64,000 bases of DNA, from assembly GCA_026129905.1 (NCBI GenBank), contig JAHCHE010000034.1:19855-83854 (forward strand), read 5' to 3'. This DNA is from Bryobacteraceae bacterium (GTDB taxonomy: Bacteria > Acidobacteriota > Terriglobia > Bryobacterales > Bryobacteraceae). The stretch's first letter is position 1; each line of letters begins with the position of its first letter. Below are positions 57,285 through 64,000 of the stretch, piece by piece. Made by a program: the position numbers and the translations under genes. The notes below the pieces were generated by a model that had not been told where the DNA came from, did no database searches, and saw nothing but the letters and a program-made list of their open reading frames with translations.

Positions 57285-58370
57285 TCAGAGATAGTCGGGA
57301 GAACTGGATCTCGAATCGGCGGGCGGAACGGTGACGGGGATATCGAGGTTCACGTCCCCCGGCGAGACGCCACGCATGTGCTCCAGAACCAGTTGCACGA
57401 GCTTCTGGATCGAGCGCTCCATGGTCAGTTCCTGAGTGACGAAGCGATGGCCGGCGTCCGCGATCGCCTCCCGTTCCTCCCGGCGCGCCAGGTAGTACTG
57501 GATCACCTTCGGCATGTCCTCGATCGACGCGCTGACGAAATGCTCGCCGGGGACAAAAGGCGCGGGGTCGTACATCGGCTCGGAGACCACCAGCGACCGG
57601 TTGGCCATTCCAAGGATCATTCGCGCTCCCGAGAGCTCGCCGGGGAAGCGGTGGATGTTCAGGAAGATCCTCGAGCGGTTGACCAGGCGGGTGCGGTTGT
57701 CGCCCCAGTATTCGGGATTGCCCCAGTCGCCGCAGGCTTTCACATCGACGCCGTTTCGCTGGAGCTGGGCGATCAGCCGGCGGCGTCGCATGATGCGCCA
57801 CTCGCCGAGGAAAATCGCGTCGATATCGCGTTCCAGCCCCATGTCGTGGCCGGTGTGCGGCGAGTAGCCCAGCGGGACGTAATGGGCGTGAATCCCCCGC
57901 TCGGCCAGGAACTCCACGCGCCCGGGAGTGGAGGTTGCGAGCACGTCCACAATCTCATTGCGAAGCAGCGACCGCAGCTTGAAATAATTCGAGTAGACAT
58001 CGGTGGCGCGCGGGTCGCGCAGGACGATCTTGGCGATCTCGCGCAGCTTCGGAATGGGCCAACGCGTGCCTGAACTCTTCGGAGGAGGCAGAGGCTCGGA
58101 AAGCCACAGCAGCACCGGGGGGCGCTCCGCTTTCGGCAGGCTGGCCAAGTGGCGGAAGGTCCCCGGATACCAGTTGGGACTGCCGCGAAAGACGAGGATA
58201 TCGCCGGGGTTTCGGCGCCATGGGCCGTCCGGCATCGAGTCCACCTGGTATCCCATCTTCTGAAGAAGGGAACTGACGATAGGCTGGCCGCCGGTGTGCT
58301 GTACCAGCTTGTGCCGCCTAACGAGGATGATGGTGGGGCTTACCACGGGGTAGCTCATGGACGAAGTCAT
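57285..58370 (-). CDS. CgeB-like glycosyltransferase
   Basis: A 361-residue cytoplasmic protein of the GT-B type that carries the Glyco_trans_1_2/CgeB signature. LRDPRATDVYSNYFKLRSLL and FLAERGIHAHYVPLGYSPHT follow the N-terminal Rossmann half. The C-terminal half has DIDAIFLGEWRIMRRRRLIA, SRIFLNIHRFPGELSGARMI with the acceptor-side Glu, and LGMANRSLVVSEPMYDPAPF. HRFVTQELTMERSIQKLVQL closes it. These proteins usually transfer a sugar in cell-surface or spore-surface polysaccharide synthesis; donor and acceptor are unknown. A single gene on the minus strand. Confidence 0.82.
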   Translation of the reverse strand: MTSSMSYPVVSPTIILVRRHKLVQHTGGQPIVSSLLQKMGYQVDSMPDGPWRRNPGDILVFRGSPNWYPGTFRHLASLPKAERPPVLLWLSEPLPPPKSSGTRWPIPKLREIAKIVLRDPRATDVYSNYFKLRSLLRNEIVDVLATSTPGRVEFLAERGIHAHYVPLGYSPHTGHDMGLERDIDAIFLGEWRIMRRRRLIAQLQRNGVDVKACGDWGNPEYWGDNRTRLVNRSRIFLNIHRFPGELSGARMILGMANRSLVVSEPMYDPAPFVPGEHFVSASIEDMPKVIQYYLARREEREAIADAGHRFVTQELTMERSIQKLVQLVLEHMRGVSPGDVNLDIPVTVPPADSRSSSPDYL

Positions 58371-58506
58371 ACCGATCGGCGTCCTGCGCCATCAAGAACC
58401 ATACAGAACGATTTTAGCGTAACCAGGACGAACGTCAGGAGGGCCGCTCACAGCCCCCGGGAAGTCCCCAGCGATGCCGGGACGAGGCAGTGAAGACCGC
58501 GTGCGG

Positions 58507-59775
58507 TCAACAGCCCGATAGCATTTTAGGCGTGCCCCAGTGCGTCCGGTACGTCCGGCTGACGTAGAGGTTGGCTTCCGGATCGTTGATGACGGTTTCG
58601 CTGCCCGGGTCGAACGACAGGTTGCGGCCGGTGCGCGCCACGATGTTGGCCAGGTGCGCGTGGAGGCTCGACAAGTGGCCCTCCATGATGTCGGCGTTGG
58701 GAAACCGGCGCGAGCGGACGCAATCGACGAAGTTTTGCGGATGGGGATCGGGTTCGGGGCGGTCGCGCTGCTCGACGAGCTTGCCGGAGCGGTCGAAGAC
58801 CTTATAGCCCCAGTTCTCGGTAAACGGCCCGATGTGGATCATGCCGTCCGTACCGTAGACGGCGACGCCGTTCTCGCACCCTTCCATCTGGTACGGGTTC
58901 CAGATCCGCATCTCCCAGATCATCGAGGTGGTTTCGTAGTCGAACGTCATGTTCATCGTGTCGGGCGTCTGCTGATCGTCGTCGAAGAAGATCTTGCGAG
59001 CGCTGCCGCTCACCCGGCGGGGATAGCTCTCTCCGAGCGCCCAGCGGCCGATGTCGAACTGGTGAACGCCGTCGTTGCCGGCGTCGCCGGTCCCGAAATG
59101 CCAGTGCCAGTGCCACTTGTAGTGGAACCGGTTTTCGTTAAACGGAATCCAGGGCGCCGGGCCCAGCCAGGCATCGTAATCGACGCCCGGCGGAACGGGC
59201 GAGTCCGGCTTGCGGCCGATATTCTCGCGAAGTTGCACGTTCCACGCCTTCCCCATCAACACCCGCCCGATCCGTCCCGAGCGGACCAACTCGATCGCCT
59301 CGAGCGTGGAGGGACGGCTGCGCGCCTGCGTGCCTACCTGCACAATGCGCTGGTTCCGGCGAGCCGCGTCGATCATCAGCCGGCCTTCGCGGATGTTGTG
59401 CGACGCCGGCTTTTCCACGTATACGTCCTTGCCGGCGTCGCAGGAGAGGATTGTCGCCGGCGCGTGCCAGTGATCCGGCGTGGCCACGACCACGGCATCG
59501 AGTTCCTTGTCGTCCAGCAGGCGGCGCATGTCCGTCGCGTCCTTCACCGGCGGCAGGGAGAGCTTCTCGGCTATGGCGTGCGCCTTTTCGAGCGACGATT
59601 GATCGGCGTCACAGAAGTACCGCACGTTGACGCCGGGCGCGACGGCGAACGGCCGGATGAGCGAGCGGCCGCGGCCGCCCACTCCCACGATTCCGACATT
59701 CACCTGGTCGCTGGCGGCGACGGCGGGCCTGCGAGCGGCCGCCAGCGCGACTCCAAGGAATTCCCTTCGTCTCAT
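58507..59775 (-). CDS. Gfo/Idh/MocA oxidoreductase with Tat leader
   Basis: A 422-residue NAD(P)-dependent oxidoreductase exported by the Tat pathway (MRRREFLGVALAAARR). QVNVGIVGVGGRGRSLIRPF is the dinucleotide-binding loop, and AVVVATPDHWHAPATI and VYVEKPASHNIREGRLM (EKP signature) follow. The substrate domain has KWHWHWHFGTGDAGNDGVHQ and FDIGRWALGESYPR; H-Q-F-D fits the catalytic His/Asp helix. The C-terminal domain has FVDCVRSRRFPNADIMEGHL. This is the exported, acidobacterial-planctomycete subgroup. The substrate is not known. Confidence 0.93.
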   Translation of the reverse strand: MRRREFLGVALAAARRPAVAASDQVNVGIVGVGGRGRSLIRPFAVAPGVNVRYFCDADQSSLEKAHAIAEKLSLPPVKDATDMRRLLDDKELDAVVVATPDHWHAPATILSCDAGKDVYVEKPASHNIREGRLMIDAARRNQRIVQVGTQARSRPSTLEAIELVRSGRIGRVLMGKAWNVQLRENIGRKPDSPVPPGVDYDAWLGPAPWIPFNENRFHYKWHWHWHFGTGDAGNDGVHQFDIGRWALGESYPRRVSGSARKIFFDDDQQTPDTMNMTFDYETTSMIWEMRIWNPYQMEGCENGVAVYGTDGMIHIGPFTENWGYKVFDRSGKLVEQRDRPEPDPHPQNFVDCVRSRRFPNADIMEGHLSSLHAHLANIVARTGRNLSFDPGSETVINDPEANLYVSRTYRTHWGTPKMLSGC

Positions 59776-59853
59776 GCGGGCGCCTCCTTCGATAACAGTC
59801 TCACCAGATTATCCTGCCCGATGAGCGGCAACAACCCGGCCACCACGCGCGCC

Positions 59854-59883
59854 TTGACAAGCGGGCGCTCGTATGGAATTAAT
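59854..59883 (+). promoter_or_regulatory. possible promoter of the formaldehyde dehydrogenase gene
   Basis: A perfect TTGACA at 59854-59859, then 18 bp, then ATTAAT at 59878-59883, which matches the -10 consensus in four positions only. The gene starts at 59928 behind AAGGAGG. Confidence 0.4.
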
Positions 59884-59927
59884 GAAAAGCAACAAAACGA
59901 ACTCTGGGATTTCCAAGGAGGGACATA

Positions 59928-61127
59928 ATGGCAACCAATCGGGGTCTGGTGTATCTTGGCCCGAAGAAAGTCGAGGTGCAGTCGATCGACTTTCCCAAGC
60001 TCGCGCTGGGTTCGCGCAAGTGCGAACACGGCGTCATTTTGAAGATCGTCGCTACCAACATCTGCGGCAGCGATCAGCACATGGTGCGCGGCCGCACCAC
60101 GGCGCCCCCGGGACTCGTGCTGGGTCACGAGATCACCGGAGAGGTGATCGAAGCGGGCCGCGACGTCGAATTCATTAAAGTCGGCGACCTGGTCTCTGTA
60201 CCGTTCAACATTGCCTGCGGCCGGTGCCGCAACTGCAAGGAAGGACGGACGGGCATCTGTCTGAACGTGAACCCGGCGCGTCCCGGAGCGGCGTACGGCT
60301 ACGTGGACATGGGCGGCTGGGTGGGCGGTCAGGCCGAGTACGTGATGTGCCCCTATGCCGATTTCAACCTGCTGGCATTCCCCGACAAAGCGCAGGCGAT
60401 GGCGAAGATCCGCGACTTGACGCTGCTTTCCGACATCTTCCCGACCGGCTATCATGGCGCGGTGACCGCGGGCGTCGGACCGGGGACGATCGTGTACGTC
60501 GCGGGCGCGGGACCCGTCGGTCTGGCGTGCGCAGCGGCTTGTTTCCTGCTCGGTGCGGCCTGCGTGATTGTGGGCGACCTGATACCGGAGCGGCTGGCGC
60601 AGGCGCGCAGCTTCGGATGCGAGACCATCGATCTGCGGCAGGACGCCGCGCTGGCGGACCAGCTCGAGCAGATCGTCGGCGTCCCCGAAGTGGACGCGGC
60701 GGTGGATTGCGTCGGTTTCGAAGCGCGCGGACATGGCGCCGAGCACGGCACCGAGAAACCGGCCACGGTGTTGAACAGCTTGATGACCGTGACGCGAGCC
60801 GGCGGCGCCGTGGGCATTCCCGGACTCTACGTGACGGACGATCCGGGCGGCGTGGACGACAACGCGAAGATCGGCTCCTTGGGCTTGCGCCTCGGGCTGG
60901 GGTGGGCGAAGTCGCTGTCGTTCGCTACCGGCCAGTGCCCGGTGATGCGCTATCACCGGCAACTGATGCAGGCGATCCTCTACGACCGGATCCAGGTGGC
61001 CAAGGCCGTGAACGTCACCGTGATCTCGCTGGACGAAGCGCCCAAGGGGTACGAGGAATTCGATAAGGGCGCGGCGAAGAAGTACGTGCTCGATCCGCAC
61101 GGCATGGTGCGTTCGGCCGCGGCGTAG
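59928..61127 (+). CDS. fdhA: glutathione-independent formaldehyde dehydrogenase (zinc alcohol dehydrogenase family)
   Basis: NAD-dependent oxidation of formaldehyde to formate, by the zinc-containing medium-chain family; 399 residues. ATNICGSDQHMVRGRTTAPP has the catalytic-zinc Cys and LVLGHEITGEVIEAG the His/Glu pair. FNIACGRCRNCKEGRTGICL gives four structural-zinc cysteines. The NAD Rossmann loop is VAGAGPVGLACAAACFLLGA. A long insertion with YGYVDMGGWVGGQAEYVMCP is typical of the glutathione-independent FdhA subgroup. The start is strongly set by AAGGAGG at 59914-59920 before the ATG. The MFS transporter follows on the same strand. Confidence 0.94.
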   Translation: MATNRGLVYLGPKKVEVQSIDFPKLALGSRKCEHGVILKIVATNICGSDQHMVRGRTTAPPGLVLGHEITGEVIEAGRDVEFIKVGDLVSVPFNIACGRCRNCKEGRTGICLNVNPARPGAAYGYVDMGGWVGGQAEYVMCPYADFNLLAFPDKAQAMAKIRDLTLLSDIFPTGYHGAVTAGVGPGTIVYVAGAGPVGLACAAACFLLGAACVIVGDLIPERLAQARSFGCETIDLRQDAALADQLEQIVGVPEVDAAVDCVGFEARGHGAEHGTEKPATVLNSLMTVTRAGGAVGIPGLYVTDDPGGVDDNAKIGSLGLRLGLGWAKSLSFATGQCPVMRYHRQLMQAILYDRIQVAKAVNVTVISLDEAPKGYEEFDKGAAKKYVLDPHGMVRSAAA

Positions 61128-61184
61128 ACTGGCTTGACCGGCGGCGTGGCGGGTTGGTGTACTCGATGGAGCGTGACGCCTCCC

Positions 61185-62429
61185 ATGTCTTCCGCCCGCC
61201 GCTGGCTCATCGTCGTTCTCCTTTGTCTCGGCGTCACGATCGCGTATATCGACCGCTTGAACCTGTCGGTCGCCCTGGCCTCCGCGGACTTCAAACAGGC
61301 GTTCGACCTGAGCGACAGCGAGCGGGGGCTTCTCAACTCCGCATTCTTCTGGAGCTACGCGTTGCTCCAGGTGCCGGCCGGCTACGTCGTGGACCGGTAC
61401 GGCGTGCGGATACCGTACGGCGTCAGTTTCGCCGCCTGGAGCCTGGTGTCGGCGGCGGCGGCCTGGGCGGGCAGCCTGTGGCAACTAATTCTGTTGCGGG
61501 TCATCCTCGGAGTAGGCCAGGCGATTGTCACGCCGGCCAGCCTCCGCTGGATCACGCTGCACATCGAGGAGCGCCACCGCGGGCTGGCGGTGGGGATTCT
61601 ATTCTCCGGATCGAAAATCGGCCCCGCCATCGGCGCGTTTGCAACGGCGCAGCTCATCCAGTCCTACGGATGGCGCGTAATGTTCGTCGTGCTGGGGCTC
61701 GGGCTGATGGTGTTCCTCGCGCCCTGGCTGGCGCTGGTGCGGGAGACCGCGAAACCGGCCGAGGCGCGGTCCGGCGCGCCAACCCGGGCTTTCGCCGGCG
61801 TGTGGCGGACGCCGGTGATCTACGGCATCCTGCTGGGCACAATCGCCTATAACTACTTCACCTATTTCAATCTCACCTGGCTGCCGGCGTATTTTGTCGA
61901 GCGCTGGAACCTGTCGCTGGCGCGGATGGGTTTTTTCACAGCCTTCACATTTTTGGGAATGGCGGCCATGTCGGTGGCCGGCGGGGCCCTGGCGGACATG
62001 CTGATCCGCCGCGGGGCGCGGGCCGTGCAGGTGCGCAAGTGGTTCTCGATGGCGGGATTGCTGATTGCCTCGACGGAGATTTTCGGATCGATGACCAGCT
62101 CACGGGAAGTGGCGGTGGCCATCGCGATGATCTCGATGGGCGGGCTCGGTTTGACAACGGCTAACTACTGGGCTTTGACGCAAACGCTGATGCCGTCAGC
62201 GGCCATCGGCCGGATCACCGGCCTTCAGAACACGGCGTCGAACCTTGCGGGAGTGGTGGCGCCGGCGCTCACGGGATGGCTGATTCAAACCACCGGGAGC
62301 TACGACGCTCCGATGCGCGCGATTCTGGTGGTGCTGGCCGCAGGCGTGTTCGGCTACGTCTTCCTCGTGCGGGAGAAGTACGCCGCGAAGCAGGCGGCCA
62401 TCACCGAGCGGCAAACCGCGTCGCGCTGA
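61185..62429 (+). CDS. MFS transporter, anion:cation symporter-like
   Basis: A 414-residue major facilitator with twelve predicted membrane segments. WLIVVLLCLGVTIAYIDRLN is helix 1 with the D-R that precedes the loop, and VPAGYVVDRYGVRIPYGVSF carries the motif A-like D-R-x-G-x-R between helices 2 and 3. The second-half loop has GGALADMLIRRGARAVQVRK. The profile matches the ACS family (glucarate, hexuronate and phthalate transporters). The ATG at 61185 is preferred over an upstream TTG. It shares its 3' half with the right end of the window: 62082-62141 matches 63941-64000. Confidence 0.9.
   Translation: MSSARRWLIVVLLCLGVTIAYIDRLNLSVALASADFKQAFDLSDSERGLLNSAFFWSYALLQVPAGYVVDRYGVRIPYGVSFAAWSLVSAAAAWAGSLWQLILLRVILGVGQAIVTPASLRWITLHIEERHRGLAVGILFSGSKIGPAIGAFATAQLIQSYGWRVMFVVLGLGLMVFLAPWLALVRETAKPAEARSGAPTRAFAGVWRTPVIYGILLGTIAYNYFTYFNLTWLPAYFVERWNLSLARMGFFTAFTFLGMAAMSVAGGALADMLIRRGARAVQVRKWFSMAGLLIASTEIFGSMTSSREVAVAIAMISMGGLGLTTANYWALTQTLMPSAAIGRITGLQNTASNLAGVVAPALTGWLIQTTGSYDAPMRAILVVLAAGVFGYVFLVREKYAAKQAAITERQTASR
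62082..62141. repeat. MFS-gene segment repeated at the window end
   Basis: Matches 63941-64000 with a single mismatch (62087); the last 54 bp are identical. The copy spacing is 1859 bp and the TIR gene lies between them. The full match cannot be seen because the window ends. Confidence 0.9.
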
Positions 62430-62432
62430 ATC

Positions 62433-62534
62433 CTACCGCCAGAGCCGGTTAATTACCCGCACCAGGACAACTCCGCTGACCAGGAAGACCGCGGACAGCG
62501 CGAAGGCGTAGTTTGGTGTCGGCTTTTCGCCTTC
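62433..62534 (-). pseudogene. C-terminal remnant of a convergent membrane-protein gene
   Basis: The minus-strand frame reads EGEKPTPNYAFALSAVFLVS then GVVLVRVINRLWR and a TAG at 62433-62435, a typical C-terminal membrane helix with a positive end. It faces the MFS gene with a 3-bp gap. Upstream (towards 62537) there is an immediate in-frame stop, so the gene has lost its front. The break lies between 62520 and 62536, just before the TIR gene leader. No family was recognised in the remnant. Confidence 0.55.
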
Positions 62535-62584
62535 CTAACCGATTCCCTGTCGCTCGCCCCCGCAGTCGTATCATAAAGGAAATC

Positions 62585-63844
62585 ATGGTGCAGCAATCCG
62601 CGAATCGGGAGGACCTCTGTCCGATCTGTTCTGAGCCGATCTCAGATGGCGACGAAGTGATCACTATCGTCGCCAACGGGCGGCAGTTTCACCGAAAATG
62701 CTACGAGAGGGGAACCGGACAGACGAACCTAGATCAAGGTGTTTCGAGACGCTTGTATCATGGCCGAGAATGCTTCTTGTGTGGCCTTGTCGTCGAGGAG
62801 TCGTGGGACGACGATTTTCAACACGACATCTACGGCGTCAGATGCCGTCGTTGTGGCCGGTACAGAATCACCTTTGAATGCTCGATCAACGCGCGCAGCG
62901 CTGACAAACGTATATTGGAGGCCGTGTCAGCCGCCACACGGCAGGCCAGTGACAGTGGTTCGCCTCTACTGCTGACGAGTCAGAGCTGGGACGAGGTTGC
63001 TGCAACTTCCCCTACACGATCCCGTACGGCAATGAATACTCCGACTGACTCGGAAATTCGTCGGCGCATTCTTGAGCTATTGGTCGAGCATGAAAACATT
63101 AGCGCAACGGAACCAATGAATAGTATTCGTTTAGCAGAGAAAAGTGGGCTAGAATCTGATCGAGTTAAATACCAACTGCACCTGCTCGCACGGCAGGGTT
63201 TGATTGTCTATTCCGCTGTTTCGGAGATCAACTCCCCGGCGACGCTCACTCCTGCCGGCAGGAAATCCTTGCAAGCTTCGGAAGATTCTAACCTGGTACC
63301 GTTGACTCCGAAGACCCTGATGTCATGGCCGCGCCGGCATTCGTCGGCAGGCGACGCGGTTCAATCCGCCCTAGCCTCCATGGCTAGCTCCTCGCGACGC
63401 TCCCTCAGAGTCTTTTTGTGTCACACCTCGGGCGACAAAAAAGAGATTCGAAACTTGTACTTGCGGCTGAAGGCCGACGGCGTCGACCCTTGGCTGGACG
63501 AAGAGAATCTGTTGCCTGGGCAGGATTGGAAGTGCGAGATCCGCAACGCTGTTAGCACAAGTGACGTGGTCCTCGTTTGTCTCTCATCGCGTTCGATCCA
63601 TAAACCCGGCTACGTTCAGAAAGAAATTATGTTTGCGCTCGACACGGCTGACGAACAGCCCGAGAACACCATCTTTGTCATCCCTCTTAGGATCGAGGAG
63701 TGTGAAGTACCTGATCGTCTTTCCAGGTGGCAGTGGGTTGATCTCTTTGCGCCGAGCGGTTACGGAAGGCTAATCCGTGCCTTGGCTAAGCGAGCCGAAG
63801 ACCTCGGCATTACTCCACCGCGCCTGAACCCAGACACACTGTGA
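62585..63844 (+). CDS. zinc-finger / winged-helix / TIR-domain protein, probable immune effector
   Basis: A 419-residue protein in three parts. Residues 12-90 hold four zinc-ligand pairs: CPIC (12-15), HRKC (36-39), CFLC (63-66) and CRRC (87-90). Residues about 150-215 read as a winged helix (RRRILELLVEHENISATEPM, then VKYQLHLLARQGLIVYSAVS). Residues about 275-387 are a TIR domain with RVFLCHTSGDKKEIRNLYLR, DGVDPWLDEENLLPGQDWKC, VVLVCLSSRSIHKPGYVQKE and RWQWVDLF. Bacterial TIR domains of this type often degrade NAD+ or signal in antiphage defence; activity is not proven here. ATG at 62585 follows AAAGGA. Composition is lower in GC than the flanks, consistent with transfer. Confidence 0.87.
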   Translation: MVQQSANREDLCPICSEPISDGDEVITIVANGRQFHRKCYERGTGQTNLDQGVSRRLYHGRECFLCGLVVEESWDDDFQHDIYGVRCRRCGRYRITFECSINARSADKRILEAVSAATRQASDSGSPLLLTSQSWDEVAATSPTRSRTAMNTPTDSEIRRRILELLVEHENISATEPMNSIRLAEKSGLESDRVKYQLHLLARQGLIVYSAVSEINSPATLTPAGRKSLQASEDSNLVPLTPKTLMSWPRRHSSAGDAVQSALASMASSSRRSLRVFLCHTSGDKKEIRNLYLRLKADGVDPWLDEENLLPGQDWKCEIRNAVSTSDVVLVCLSSRSIHKPGYVQKEIMFALDTADEQPENTIFVIPLRIEECEVPDRLSRWQWVDLFAPSGYGRLIRALAKRAEDLGITPPRLNPDTL

Positions 63845-63940
63845 AGCGCAGACCTCATCCCAGTACTTGACGTGACGGGTGCGAGGTGTCTCGAAGTTTT
63901 GGGATTGCCAAGGAAGACGCCTACAGGGGCCTATATCGAT

Positions 63941-64000
63941 TTCGGCTCGATGACCAGCTCACGGGAAGTGGCGGTGGCCATCGCGATGATCTCGATGGGC
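63941..64000. repeat. second copy of MFS 3' sequence, cut by window end
   Basis: Bases 63947-64000 are identical to 62088-62141 of the MFS gene and the match extends to 63941 with one mismatch. The frame here would be an MFS fragment without its front. Only the first 60 bp are visible. Confidence 0.88.

Noticed and set aside
1..64000. tRNA, rRNA or CRISPR array
   Set aside because: No cloverleaf-like segment with a TTCGA loop and acceptor stem, no rRNA-like stretch and no regularly spaced short repeats were recognised by eye.

Overview
The window looks like a chromosome segment of a high-GC Acidobacteriota bacterium, most like the Solibacter/Bryobacter (Bryobacterales) group. The reasons are two very large TonB-dependent receptors with an N-terminal carboxypeptidase-regulatory-like domain, many Tat- or Sec-exported enzymes (mandelate-racemase/enolase superfamily, Gfo/Idh/MocA, DUF1080, DUF4832, peptidase C69, peptidase M2), a PEP-CTERM protein and a split Tm-1-like gene pair. 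This assignment is inference from gene content; no rRNA or tRNA gene was found.

Layout. 1-6.7 kb: a TonB receptor cut by the window edge, a Dabb / TIM-barrel / Tm-1-like operon on the minus strand, a divergent Gfo/Idh/MocA oxidoreductase, a zinc-ribbon membrane protein and an SRPBCC protein. 6.8-15.8 kb: a PEP-CTERM protein, a glycosyltransferase-sulfotransferase pair, a DHH phosphoesterase, a compact ftsY-ribD-ribE operon, a SEC-C protein and a secreted DUF1080 protein. 16.1-17.8 kb: a decayed restriction-modification remnant (intact HNH gene, broken C5 cytosine methyltransferase). 18-30 kb: a probable nutrient uptake and breakdown block with two paralogous TonB receptors, each behind a near-consensus promoter, a Uma2 gene between them, then DUF4832, C69 and a mandelate-racemase-like enzyme. 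30.3-34.7 kb: an inserted island (PQQ beta-propeller gene, frameshifted IS66 transposase, DUF4338 gene). 34.8-46.6 kb: a second racemase-like enzyme, a MoxR ATPase with a large partner, a secreted protein, two GT-C-like membrane proteins, endonuclease III and a frameshifted HEAT-type gene. 46.7-55 kb: one giant subtilase-fold/beta-helix repeat protein. 55.4-64 kb: peptidase M2, a CgeB-like glycosyltransferase, Gfo/Idh/MocA, formaldehyde dehydrogenase, an MFS transporter and a zinc-finger/winged-helix/TIR protein.

The most unusual signal is structural. The 30.3-34.7 kb island sits between two convergent genes whose 3' ends are duplicated on both sides of it: 237 bp on each side, same length, about 90% identical by eye, with the island itself bounded by a perfect 30-bp direct repeat. 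The TIR gene near the right edge shows the same plan. A full MFS gene faces only the last ~33 codons of a convergent membrane-protein gene, then comes the TIR cassette, then MFS 3' sequence starts again and runs off the window. Both cargos therefore look inserted at the meeting point of convergent genes with the gene ends duplicated, as a single crossover of a circle carrying those ends would produce. This can be tested with the sequence beyond position 64000.

Several reading-frame breaks occur (methyltransferase, IS66 transposase, HEAT gene, 3' end of the giant gene). The methyltransferase break includes real deletion. The break in the giant gene lies in one copy of a 1.3-kb repeat and may be a sequence error.
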